A stretch of 64,000 nucleotides of DNA, from positions 17,577 to 81,576 of the IMG/VR virus record IMGVR_UViG_3300031227_009907. One strand, given 5' to 3'. Origin of the DNA: a virus. Shown here piece by piece: positions 37,460-45,666 of the stretch. The notes beneath the pieces were generated by a model. The model was not told the origin of the DNA, did no database searches, and was given only the letters and a program-made list of their open reading frames with translations. Each line of letters opens with the position of its first letter. The stretch's first letter is position 1. The position numbers and the translations under genes are program-made.

Positions 37460-39752
37460 AGCTCATAATCCTAGACTAATAGCGACACAGCGATCTAAAA
37501 AGCCCTATAAGAAGATACCTACACAGAGAGTATCTTTAATTAAGTCTGTGATGCAGGCTGCACAAGACAATAGAAGCATCGTTATAAGCTACACGCGGGT
37601 TAGTGATGGGAAGCGAGTTAAGCGTAATTTAGATTATTATTCATTACGTTTGAGAAAAGCCGGGGGAAGGGTGCAACCGGTATTATTTGGGTATCATCCC
37701 GCACACAATAGTATTGAAATGTATGTCGTAAAGAACATTCACTGGGTCAAGCCCGGACGTAGGAAATATGAACCTATATGGCCCGTTGAGATTGGAGAGA
37801 AAGGGATAAAGAAGGGAAGGAGACAAATATCAGAGATTCTTGAATGGGTTCCTGCCGTTAAATATAAAAGGAGAATATATGTTGGGGGTGTAATGTGGGA
37901 TCGTAGTTTTAAAGATAGACCTTATTTTAGAAGGGCCATGCACCATCCTGATATTATTAGGACATATTTACAGGATGAGATAGACAGGCTTGGATATGAT
38001 GAATTTATTAAAGGAGTAACAAGGGGGTGGGTTGACCTTAATGGAAGATTTCATTCTGTGCAAGAAGTTAGGATAGGTAACGAAAAACTTGCTGCAAGAA
38101 AGCAAAGATTACAAAAGAAAATGGAAGCTGGCTATAGAAATAAGATGAGGAAAGGTGGAAATAGGCTTCAGCGTTTTATATGGAGAGATAAGCCAAGCAA
38201 TAATTATGCCTTTAGAGGGGTATCATTTGTTGAACTAAAGAATATTTATAAAACTAAACAAATTAAGTCTCATGGTAAAATGAATATTTTTGATAAGGAA
38301 CCAGGAAAAACGTATTTTTCTGATACGGCTGTAGTTGCTTCGAGTAGGGCGGCTGACTATAAAGGATACCTTTTAATACTTAAGAAAGATAAAAGATATT
38401 TAAATAGAGGGATAAGACATTGGGAGGACATGCTTTATTACACCCCCACCAAACCTGTCCCATCGTCTATTGTGAAGAGGGTTATAAAGTTTATTCCTCT
38501 TAGTGCTCCCGGTAAATGGCCCGAAGAGTGGTTTAGTTATGCTGATGTAACAAAGAGATTTAGGGATGGGTCTTTATTCAGTCGAAAGAAGAGAATAAGG
38601 AAAGTTTCTAATAAAACAAAAAAGATAAGGCAATTAGATAACTTTTTTGCTTCTCTTACAAGGGCGGTGAAGTATGGGCGTAGTGAAATATATCCAGCAA
38701 AAGACCCTTACGAAACTCACGAAGAGATTTTTGATAGGGTATATAGAATTGCAAGGGGCTCTAATGGAAAGGAGGGCTATGTTACCCCCACTGGTCGTTT
38801 TATTTCTTATTATCAAGCGTCTGTATATGAAAGAGAGTATGTTGAATTAGCTCAAGATTCTTCAATGGAATGGCCCATAGATACGGGGAAATATAAGGGG
38901 GTAAAAAACCTGTGGGAGCGTCCTAGGTCTTATAAGCGAAAGAAGAGAATAAAGAAGTCCCTTAGTGTTCCCGATGGTCCTAATATTTCTCCTGAAGGGA
39001 AAGCTTATACAATTATATGGGCAAATGGGAAGGGGCTAACTACATGGAAAACACGCAAGCAAGCCCTTCAATTTATTCGCATAAAAGGGGATGACGTAAA
39101 CAGTTTTACTTATGGAGATAAAAAAGGTCCAAAATATATGGATGTTTCTCTTATTGGTAAGGCAATAATGAAGTTCCGTAGAATGCCGTGGCATTATATT
39201 GGAATGTTACAGAGGGCATTTGGGGGTGTATCCCATCATGTATTGGCAGTGGCGGCAAGGAAAGGTAAGCTGACTATAGAAAGGTTAGCCGAAGCAGGAA
39301 TCCCTAGAGGTAAAGCCTCTTCAATTGTTGAATATCTAAAGAGAACAAGAATTCCCGGGAGAGTTAAAAAGCCTTGGGTTGCTTCATATTATCCCAAGGG
39401 AAGAGAAATTCACATGTCTCCTAATATTTTAGGGGGGAGAAAATGGGCGGCATATATACATGAAAATGCGCACGATATTTGGTTTAAGGTATTAAAGCCT
39501 AGAGAAAGAAAAATATTTACTAGAATAGTGCGTAGACATTATCCTGATTATTATAATGCAATTAAGGAAGGGTTAAAAGATAGCGGGTATAATGTGACAC
39601 AAGTCCCTGGTGAATTTTTTGTTAGAGTAGTTGAAGCACGTAGCCGTTTTCCATCTAAATATAAAAAGCTTATTGGAGATGACCGGTTTTTCCCTAAGGT
39701 AATGAATTATTTCTTTACAAAATATCCCGCTTTATTAAATCCCCATAAATAA
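37452..39752 (+). CDS. Multidomain protein: WYL-like, ADP-ribosyltransferase-like, HExxH metallopeptidase-like
   Basis: A 766-residue protein. Residues 28-100 (AAQDNRSIVISYTRVSDGKR; VLFGYHPAHNSIEMYVVKNI) resemble a WYL domain. Residues 255-315 (FRGVSFVELKNIYKTKQIKS; GKTYFSDTAVVASSRAADYK) follow the R-G/Y-F-S order of some ADP-ribosyltransferase-like domains. The C-terminus has YIHENAHDIWF (about 673-683), an HExxH zinc motif, with a later GEFFVRVVEAR. Two units of a repeated module (PAVKYKRRIYVGG; GYVTPTGRFISYYQA) are shared with the 52775 protein. All activities are inferred from short motifs. GTG 37452. Confidence 0.6.
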   Translation: MDKAHNPRLIATQRSKKPYKKIPTQRVSLIKSVMQAAQDNRSIVISYTRVSDGKRVKRNLDYYSLRLRKAGGRVQPVLFGYHPAHNSIEMYVVKNIHWVKPGRRKYEPIWPVEIGEKGIKKGRRQISEILEWVPAVKYKRRIYVGGVMWDRSFKDRPYFRRAMHHPDIIRTYLQDEIDRLGYDEFIKGVTRGWVDLNGRFHSVQEVRIGNEKLAARKQRLQKKMEAGYRNKMRKGGNRLQRFIWRDKPSNNYAFRGVSFVELKNIYKTKQIKSHGKMNIFDKEPGKTYFSDTAVVASSRAADYKGYLLILKKDKRYLNRGIRHWEDMLYYTPTKPVPSSIVKRVIKFIPLSAPGKWPEEWFSYADVTKRFRDGSLFSRKKRIRKVSNKTKKIRQLDNFFASLTRAVKYGRSEIYPAKDPYETHEEIFDRVYRIARGSNGKEGYVTPTGRFISYYQASVYEREYVELAQDSSMEWPIDTGKYKGVKNLWERPRSYKRKKRIKKSLSVPDGPNISPEGKAYTIIWANGKGLTTWKTRKQALQFIRIKGDDVNSFTYGDKKGPKYMDVSLIGKAIMKFRRMPWHYIGMLQRAFGGVSHHVLAVAARKGKLTIERLAEAGIPRGKASSIVEYLKRTRIPGRVKKPWVASYYPKGREIHMSPNILGGRKWAAYIHENAHDIWFKVLKPRERKIFTRIVRRHYPDYYNAIKEGLKDSGYNVTQVPGEFFVRVVEARSRFPSKYKKLIGDDRFFPKVMNYFFTKYPALLNPHK

Positions 39753-39868
39753 GAGGATGGCAATAGATTAATTAAATAAGGAGCAAGGTTATTATTAAAG
39801 AATGGGGGTTCTTTGAGAAGGTTGGTATATTGGACACTATTTTAGGGGAAACTAATAAGGAGCGAAAA

Positions 39869-40051
39869 ATGGTTAATTTGGACGATAGAAAGTTTTTACA
39901 AGAATTGAGATACAAAGCTATTGCAAGAGCACACAATACCCCTAATTTAAGTTAGGTATGGGAGGAGGCTTATGAGGATTTAGCACAGGCGGCAGATAAG
40001 TTGGATGCAATGTTGGCAAGGAAAGTTATTATTGAGGAGAAAGAAGGATGA
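39869..40051 (+). pseudogene. Small gene interrupted by an in-frame TAG
   Basis: ATG 39869 follows AAGGAGCGAAAA. The frame reads VNLDDRKFLQELRYKAIARA and HNTPNLS, meets TAG at 39953-39955, then continues VWEEAYEDLAQAADKLDAML to TGA at 40049-40051. That TGA overlaps the next gene's ATG, the arrangement expected of an intact coupled gene. The two halves read as one helical protein of about 59 residues. It is either a recent nonsense mutation or is read through. Confidence 0.7.
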
Positions 40052-40356
40052 AGAGGATTTGTGTTGCGTTGTTGATAGTCATTGGTTTATTGGGTATGTC
40101 TGGCTGTGTTACACTTCAGGCACAGTTCGACGAGAAAGTTGATGTCTACGCAGATAGTATTGTTGAGGCTATCGGCCCTGAGCTAACTGATGCTATCATA
40201 ACGGCGGCAGACAATGAGACCGCGAAAGCAATGGTCTTAGATTGGATTGAGGACAAGTGGCTCAAGGGAGACGATCACCCCGTTATTAAAGCGTTGCTAT
40301 CTGAGGCCGCTGATATTGTTGTCAGAGAATTAAGACAGGCCGTTGAGAGACCGTAA
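40048..40356 (+). CDS. Putative lipoprotein
   Basis: A 102-residue protein with a signal peptide, MKRICVALLIVIGLLGMSGC, whose last residues form an approximate lipobox with Cys 20. The mature part is acidic and helical. Lipid anchoring in the periplasm is likely. Phage lipoproteins of this size include o-spanins and superinfection-exclusion proteins; the neighbouring small membrane genes favour a lysis-related or surface role, without proof. The start overlaps the interrupted ORF. Confidence 0.65.
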   Translation: MKRICVALLIVIGLLGMSGCVTLQAQFDEKVDVYADSIVEAIGPELTDAIITAADNETAKAMVLDWIEDKWLKGDDHPVIKALLSEAADIVVRELRQAVERP

Positions 40357-40358
40357 AG

Positions 40359-40475
40359 ATGTTTAAGAAGAAATGGGATAAAGGTCTTGTGGTCTTCGGG
40401 ATACTATTCATTGTAATAGTTATAATCTGTGCCATTATTGGCATTTTTGACATTATAAAGCTTACTGGGGGATAA
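40359..40475 (+). CDS. 38-residue single-pass membrane protein
   Basis: ATG 40359 to TAA 40473-40475. A basic start (MFKKKWDKG) precedes one long hydrophobic helix (LVVFGILFIVIVIICAIIGI). It lies between two lipoprotein genes. A holin- or spanin-related role is conceivable. Only the topology is visible. Confidence 0.5.
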   Translation: MFKKKWDKGLVVFGILFIVIVIICAIIGIFDIIKLTGG

Positions 40476-40478
40476 ACC

Positions 40479-40916
40479 GTGAAAGATATATGCGCGTCAT
40501 ATTTATTGACCGCTGGGATGGTGGTTTTAACCTGCTTTCTTTTTCTAGGTTGTCAATCCAGCGGCCCTACCCTTGGGGACTCCCCACAAGCCCAGGATAG
40601 TAATTCAGACGTAGGATGGTATCAGGGGGTCACGACTAAGTTGAAGCTGGCCATACAAAACCCTAAAGTGCAACTAGGGACTGGGGCAACCGGTATATTT
40701 GCTATCCTTTTTTTAATATTAAGATGGTCGTTGAAGTTTATAAACCTTTTTGGTAAATTGACAGGGAGTATTGCAACTGCTGATAAGATTGGGATGGATC
40801 GTAAAGAGTTAGGGACACTTCTTAAGATATTTAAGCAGGGATTAAAGCCTAGTGAGCTTACATTCCTTGATAAATATTTGGTTAAGAACAAAAATAAGGT
40901 AAGTATAAAGGAGTAA
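40479..40916 (+). CDS. Putative lipoprotein with a membrane helix
   Basis: A 145-residue protein from GTG 40479, four bases after the previous stop. It has a signal peptide ending LFLGC (Cys about 25). After a Ser/Asp-rich linker comes a second hydrophobic segment (GATGIFAILFLILRWSLKFI, about 68-87), then a helical tail. It forms a small-membrane-gene cluster with the two preceding genes. Function unknown. Confidence 0.6.
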   Translation: MKDICASYLLTAGMVVLTCFLFLGCQSSGPTLGDSPQAQDSNSDVGWYQGVTTKLKLAIQNPKVQLGTGATGIFAILFLILRWSLKFINLFGKLTGSIATADKIGMDRKELGTLLKIFKQGLKPSELTFLDKYLVKNKNKVSIKE

Positions 40917-40920
40917 GGTG

Positions 40921-41244
40921 ATGGCGGTAGACCCAAGAGCGGAAGAGAATGTTGAGCCTGGGACAAGTCCCTCTCATTATGTTGAGCGTTTGACGAAGAA
41001 GTATTTAGAGAAGGTGCTTGGTAATAAAGACGTAAAGGGGGTTGTCGTTATCGCTGAGTTTCAAGATAGCGATGAGCCAGTTGTGAGGATATGGCCCTCT
41101 GCTTCAAGGTTATTTAATGTAGGGGCATCTATGGAACTTAATGCGTTTATCGGTGAGGATGATTTTAGGTTAGAGGGCGAAGATGAGGATTTTGAGGGAA
41201 GGTTGACAGATTTGGAGTTGCAAGGAGAAGAGGAAGGAGAATAA
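40921..41244 (+). CDS. Hypothetical acidic protein
   Basis: A 107-residue protein. ATG 40921 is best spaced from AAAGGAG (GTG 40918 is adjacent). It contains VKGVVVIAEFQDSDEPVVRI and a C-terminal tail made mostly of Glu/Asp (EDDFRLEGEDEDFEG). No family recognised. Confidence 0.6.
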   Translation: MAVDPRAEENVEPGTSPSHYVERLTKKYLEKVLGNKDVKGVVVIAEFQDSDEPVVRIWPSASRLFNVGASMELNAFIGEDDFRLEGEDEDFEGRLTDLELQGEEEGE

Positions 41245-41250
41245 TTAAGC

Positions 41251-42075
41251 ATGAATGAGAGCCCCATATCTATAAAAGATGGCCTGTTAAACGCAAGAGA
41301 TAGTAGGAGGAATATAGATTGCGGCGACATAAGATATGGGGCTTCTTTTTTATCTAAAGGAAGTTTGCGTAGAAAGAGAGATTTACAGATAAGGCGTCTT
41401 GAGTTATTCTTATTATCTCTTAGAAAAGCTCTTAATGTTGATGGACAGGTTATTGTGGGGAGCGAACATGAGAATCATTTACAAATAGCTGATAGAGTGG
41501 CTGTAAAGTTAGGGTATAAAGGGAGTGAAAGAGTTATTGATTTTGTGAATGGGTCAAGACGCGATGTGAATTTTGGCTTTGTAAATATAAGGACGGGGAA
41601 ATGGATTGATGAAGATGCTGCCGTTGGGTTTGAAGGGAAGTATGCACGATTGATGGGAGTGGTTGGATTGCCGAATAGAAAGATTATAAGAAAGGCTAAT
41701 AATAAGCTCCAGAAAGGTCTTTTACATTCAGGAGAGAAAGAGATTATCTTAAGCATCTGGAAGTGGCTTGAGAGGAATGGAGAATTTCAGCGTAGGATGG
41801 CTGAGATCATCACGAGGTATGGTTATGGGGGCATAGGGGGTAAGTTTGGCTCTACGGTCAAGCTATCTATGGGGAAAGCGATCAGGTTGGCTAGGGAGGC
41901 AGACCAACAACGGCTGATTGGCCTCAAGGTGTTGGCTCCTAGGGTAAGCTTCCTTGATAATGTTAGCAGAGATATGAAAAGGAGATATAAGGGGAATATA
42001 GAAACGATAGTAACTCTTCTTGGGAAGAGGAGAGACCAGTTAGTCAGTATTGCCGTTAGAAAGAAATATTCATAG
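41251..42075 (+). CDS. Hypothetical basic protein
   Basis: A 274-residue protein with several basic helices (KGSLRRKRDLQIRRLELFLL; RKIIRKANNKLQKGLLHS) and a glycine turn GYGGIGGKFG. No catalytic motif or membrane segment is apparent. ATG 41251 follows GGAGAATAATTAAGC. Confidence 0.6.
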   Translation: MNESPISIKDGLLNARDSRRNIDCGDIRYGASFLSKGSLRRKRDLQIRRLELFLLSLRKALNVDGQVIVGSEHENHLQIADRVAVKLGYKGSERVIDFVNGSRRDVNFGFVNIRTGKWIDEDAAVGFEGKYARLMGVVGLPNRKIIRKANNKLQKGLLHSGEKEIILSIWKWLERNGEFQRRMAEIITRYGYGGIGGKFGSTVKLSMGKAIRLAREADQQRLIGLKVLAPRVSFLDNVSRDMKRRYKGNIETIVTLLGKRRDQLVSIAVRKKYS

Positions 42076-42106
42076 GGTGACAAGATAATCTTAATGGAGC
42101 AAAACA

Positions 42107-42520
42107 ATGGAAAAGGTAGAGACGGAAAATAAAAGATGCTATGAATTAAAAATAGGACAATTGCGTAAAAAGGTAAAGGGGTTAGTAAATGAGAGTGGAC
42201 CCGAGGATGGCACCAGTGCATTAAGAGGGTTTGCCTTAGGTCTTGTTAATGAGATAGAGAGGTTAAGAGAAGAAATAAGGAGTAAAATTCCAATAAGATA
42301 TTTAGCGGATGTAGACCTGGAAAGGATGGGGCATAAGGAGTTAAGAGATGCTATAATAAAGAGGGAGGTTGAGAGAAGTAAGGATAAAGCCAGAGGTAAG
42401 CCAGTTAGCGAAGAGGAGGGATTGAAGAACTTTCTTGCATGGTTTAAAGGAGAAACTAATTCACGTACAATACAGCTAATAATAGAAGATTTTATAGAGG
42501 CTCGTGACAGGATTTCATAG
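42107..42520 (+). CDS. Hypothetical helical protein
   Basis: A 137-residue charged, helical protein (RCYELKIGQLRKKVKGLV; GLVNEIERLREEIRSKI). The leader GGAGCAAAACA before ATG is repeated before the next gene (42539-42549). No family recognised. Confidence 0.6.
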   Translation: MEKVETENKRCYELKIGQLRKKVKGLVNESGPEDGTSALRGFALGLVNEIERLREEIRSKIPIRYLADVDLERMGHKELRDAIIKREVERSKDKARGKPVSEEEGLKNFLAWFKGETNSRTIQLIIEDFIEARDRIS

Positions 42521-42549
42521 AATATATATACGGACAGTGGAGCAAAACA

Positions 42550-43158
42550 ATGGACATGCAGGAAAGAGGGCACTTTTATAGGAAGGCATTCCCAAATTAT
42601 CCACCCTTAGCGTATAATAATGGATGGTTATACGGGGTGTGGATGATAGGGAATAACTATAAAGGAACAGGATATTACGGGAGTTATCCTCCAGGCTATG
42701 TAAAGAGGGTGATGAGTTTATTTCCAGATATGAATAATGTTCTACATTTATTCTCAGGATCATTAAAGAAAGAAGACGTAGGGGAGAAGGATGTAAGGGT
42801 AGATTTACATGACGTGAAGAATGAGAGGACAGGAGAGGTTATACAGCCAGACGTGTGTTGTGACGTCCATAAGTTGAACAAGAGTATAGGGACAGAGGTA
42901 TCCGATCTCATATTAGCCGATCCTCCTTACTCTGAAGAGGATGCTGCCCATTATGGTGTATGCTTAATTAATAGAAGAAAAGTATTTAAACAATGTTATA
43001 AGGTATTAAAATATAATGGTTATATGGTATGGTTAGATCAAGTATTTCCTATGTATAGAAAAGAATATTGGAAATTAGAAGGAACAATAGGGATTATAAG
43101 GAGCACGAATCATAGGGTGAGAGTATGTTTTATATTTAAGAAGTTAAAGGGAGAATAG
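42550..43158 (+). CDS. DNA methylase-like protein (DPPY motif)
   Basis: A 202-residue protein. VLHLFSGS (about 64-71) corresponds to AdoMet-binding motif I, and LILADPPYSEEDAAHYG (about 120-136) carries the DPPY catalytic motif of N6-adenine methylases. The order is motif I then IV. The C-terminal half keeps the strand pattern, but no target-recognition domain is obvious. It might modify phage DNA. ATG 42550 follows GGAGCAAAACA. Confidence 0.75.
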   Translation: MDMQERGHFYRKAFPNYPPLAYNNGWLYGVWMIGNNYKGTGYYGSYPPGYVKRVMSLFPDMNNVLHLFSGSLKKEDVGEKDVRVDLHDVKNERTGEVIQPDVCCDVHKLNKSIGTEVSDLILADPPYSEEDAAHYGVCLINRRKVFKQCYKVLKYNGYMVWLDQVFPMYRKEYWKLEGTIGIIRSTNHRVRVCFIFKKLKGE

Positions 43159-43160
43159 TA

Positions 43161-43316
43161 ATGTATGAGGAACTTGAAATAGGGATAATTGCTTTAATGG
43201 TAATAAGTTTCTTAGTAGGTATTTATATAGGTAGAAGGAGTAGAGATAAAGAGGTAGATAAGGTTAGGGGAGAGCTAAATAGGCATATATGGAATTCTTA
43301 TATTAGACATGATTAA
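43161..43316 (+). CDS. Small membrane-anchored protein, 51 residues
   Basis: ATG 43161, two bases after the methylase stop, to TAA 43314-43316. A transmembrane helix at the N-terminus (IGIIALMVISFLVGIYIG) is followed by a charged tail (RRSRDKEVDKVRGELNRHI). Topology resembles small inner-membrane phage proteins. Function unknown. Confidence 0.55.
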   Translation: MYEELEIGIIALMVISFLVGIYIGRRSRDKEVDKVRGELNRHIWNSYIRHD

Positions 43317-43348
43317 TTACGTAGGGACTGACAAAGGAGAAGAGAGTA

Positions 43349-43861
43349 ATGACTCGCCCAAATAAGCACATGTATTATTTAAACATTGCACATGAGGTAG
43401 CCAAGAGAGGAACGTGTTTAAGAAGGAACTATGGAGCAGTAATAGTTAATAATGACCAGATAGTTTCTACAGGATATACAGGAGCGCCAAGAGGACTTCC
43501 TAATTGCACAGACAGAGGAACATGCTTAAGGGAAGAGTTAAAAGTAAAGCCAGGAGAGAATTATGAGCTATGTAGATCAGTACATGCAGAGATGAATGCT
43601 TGTTTACAGACAGGGAGAGAGAAGTGTATTGGTGCAGCATTATACTTAGAGATGATAGAATCCCCTAAAGATAATGGGATGATAGAGGGTTCTCCCCGTA
43701 TAATCCCTGAACCTTGTAGGATGTGTAAGCGAGTGATTATAAACTGTGGGATTACAACTGTGGTTACAAAAGGGATAGAAGCAAAAGCTGTTGGGAATAG
43801 AGAGTGGGTTGTTGTAACGTATGTTAAAGAATGGATAGATACAAATTTGTATGAGTTATAA
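43349..43861 (+). CDS. Deoxycytidylate deaminase-like protein
   Basis: A 170-residue zinc deaminase. The catalytic motif is CRSVHAEMNACLQ (about 75-87) with H-A-E, and the zinc pair is PEPCRMCKRVIINCGI (about 113-128). The start RRNYGAVIVNNDQIVSTGYT is the usual substrate loop. It would turn dCMP into dUMP for dTTP synthesis during phage replication. ATG 43349 follows AAAGGAGAAGAGAGTA. Confidence 0.9.
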   Translation: MTRPNKHMYYLNIAHEVAKRGTCLRRNYGAVIVNNDQIVSTGYTGAPRGLPNCTDRGTCLREELKVKPGENYELCRSVHAEMNACLQTGREKCIGAALYLEMIESPKDNGMIEGSPRIIPEPCRMCKRVIINCGITTVVTKGIEAKAVGNREWVVVTYVKEWIDTNLYEL

Positions 43862-43913
43862 GAAAAGGACGGTAAGTTAATCCCTGTTCAGGGTTTTGTG
43901 TGGAAGGGTAATA

Positions 43914-44690
43914 ATGTATGATTTTGAAAAGATTGAACCTATGGTATTTTGTTTATCAACGGGAAGGACAGGGACTTTAACTCTGGAAAGGCTTTTTAGA
44001 GATAGTCCTGAAGCCCTATGTTGGCATGAACCCTTACCTCATATATCAGTATTTCCTTTAGATAAAACAAGGTCTTTATGGGACACAAGGACGCACTTAT
44101 TTTGTCAATCTATAAAAGCGAATGTAGGATATGTAGAATTAGGCGCACACCTTACATTCATAGCCTATGAAATATCTAAAGAGCTTCCACAGTCTAAGTT
44201 TTTGCACTTAATCCGTGACCCAAGGTATTTTGTAAGATCAGGGGTAAGGAGAGGATGGTATAAGGCGGGTAGGATACATGCGGGTATGTGCCCTAAAGAA
44301 GGGGATATGTTTTATAAAGAATGGCCTCTCTTAGCAGAGTATGAGAGAGTTGCATGGAATTGGAGAAAGAGAAATGAGTGGATTAGAACATTTTGCGAGA
44401 CATTACCGAAAGAAAGGCATCTTACATTTTACTCTGAAGACTTATTTGCAGGGAATAGATTAGATGTCCTTTCAAACTTCTTAGGGCTATCTCTCCCTTG
44501 TGGAGAAAATACAGGGAAGATATTATCTTGCCCCCTTAATAGTCAGAGCGAAGGAGAGTTCCCTAAAGTTAAAGATTGGAGCATAGAGACAACGAATAGG
44601 GTGTTGAGAATAGTGGAAGATGAATTAGTAAACTATACCAGATATGCTCACTTGTTAGTTAGTCCTATAATAGAAAAAGAGGAAAAATAA
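43914..44690 (+). CDS. Sulfotransferase-like protein 1
   Basis: A 258-residue protein. CLSTGRTGTLTLERLF (about 12-27) matches the 5'-phosphosulfate loop of PAPS-dependent sulfotransferases, and HLIRDPRYFVRSGVRRGWY (about 98-116) matches the 3'-phosphate site R-D-P-R. Such enzymes move a sulfo group from PAPS to an alcohol or amine of a sugar, lipid or protein. The acceptor is unknown. ATG 43914 follows GGAAGGG. It forms a tandem pair with the next gene, joined by TAATG. Sulfotransferases are rare in phages. Confidence 0.75.
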   Translation: MYDFEKIEPMVFCLSTGRTGTLTLERLFRDSPEALCWHEPLPHISVFPLDKTRSLWDTRTHLFCQSIKANVGYVELGAHLTFIAYEISKELPQSKFLHLIRDPRYFVRSGVRRGWYKAGRIHAGMCPKEGDMFYKEWPLLAEYERVAWNWRKRNEWIRTFCETLPKERHLTFYSEDLFAGNRLDVLSNFLGLSLPCGENTGKILSCPLNSQSEGEFPKVKDWSIETTNRVLRIVEDELVNYTRYAHLLVSPIIEKEEK

Positions 44691-45493
44691 TGCACCTTCT
44701 TGATGCCTTTAAAATTAATCCCTGTGTAATAGGGTTGTCTACAGGGAGATGTGGGACGATGACATTAACGGACATATTTAAAGATGCCCCTGAAGCATTT
44801 GTTTACCACGAACCTGGTCCTCAAATGGATGGTGGACTGAATACATTTTATGGTCTTGGGGATATACCCCATAATATTGATAATTGGCTAAAGTCAAGGG
44901 AAGCCTTATTGGTTAAATCTATTTTAGCTAAAAAGGGATATGTTGAACTTGGAGGCAGGAATGCGTTTAGGTGTTATGAAGCGAACGCCTGTCTTCCTCA
45001 CTGTAAGTTCCTACACATAGTAAGAGACCCAAGAGCTTTTATTCGTTCTTGCATGAGAAGAAAATGGTATACCCCTTATGTTGGGGATAGGAGAGAAGGC
45101 TATAATATGTCTATGTTTCCAAATAGAGATGACCCTGATATTGAGCTATGGCCTAAGTGAGGGCCATTCGAGAAAGTATGTTGGTATTGGAAGAATAGAA
45201 ATAGGTTTATCCGTGAGTTCTGTAATAGGGTAGGGACAGAGAGAAGTTTATTGTTTTATGCAGAACATATATTTGCGGGAGAGTGTTTATCCAGTCTAGC
45301 AACATTCTTAGGGTTAACGCTACCTAGCGGAGAGAAGATAAGGGCTGTTCTTAGTGACAATTATAATAGGCAGAAGGAAGGTGAATTTCCTAAGCCTGAA
45401 GATTGGCCTAAGGATATGGTAGATACCGCAAATAATATCATAGGGGATGAGTTAGATCATTACCCTCTTTATTGGGCAATTAACGATAGGTAG
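44690..45493 (+). pseudogene. Sulfotransferase-like protein 2, split by an in-frame TGA
   Basis: A paralogue of the previous gene: GLSTGRCGTMTLTDIF (about 14-29) and HIVRDPRAFIRSCMRRKWY (about 110-128). At codon 157 (TGA, 45158-45160) the frame is broken, yet it continues in the same frame to 45493 with FEKVCWYWKNRNRFIREF and FAGECLSSLATFLGLTLP, which match the intact paralogue. The upstream part alone still holds both PAPS-binding motifs. It is a nonsense mutation or a readthrough site. Neighbours use TGA as a normal stop. Confidence 0.75.
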
Positions 45494-45666
45494 AATGTTA
45501 TGATGGAATATAAAGAGAGATTGGGGGGGGCGAATATGACTGTCTTTCAAGGTTTAACTATCGTATGGGGCGTAGAGAGCGGTAACGTCTTAATACAATG
45601 AAGTAGTAAGACGATAATCTTAAAGTAGCAATCTGTAAAATAGTTATATAATTAGGAGGACATATA

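Noticed and set aside
39869-45493. Genome-wide stop codon reassignment (TAG or TGA recoded)
   Set aside because: TAA, TAG and TGA all end clearly bounded genes across the window, often with start-stop overlaps, so only local events explain the two in-frame stops.
45504-45602. A 33-codon frame between the sulfotransferase and the large repeat protein
   Set aside because: A G-rich stretch precedes an internal ATG, but the product is short and featureless; support is too weak to list.
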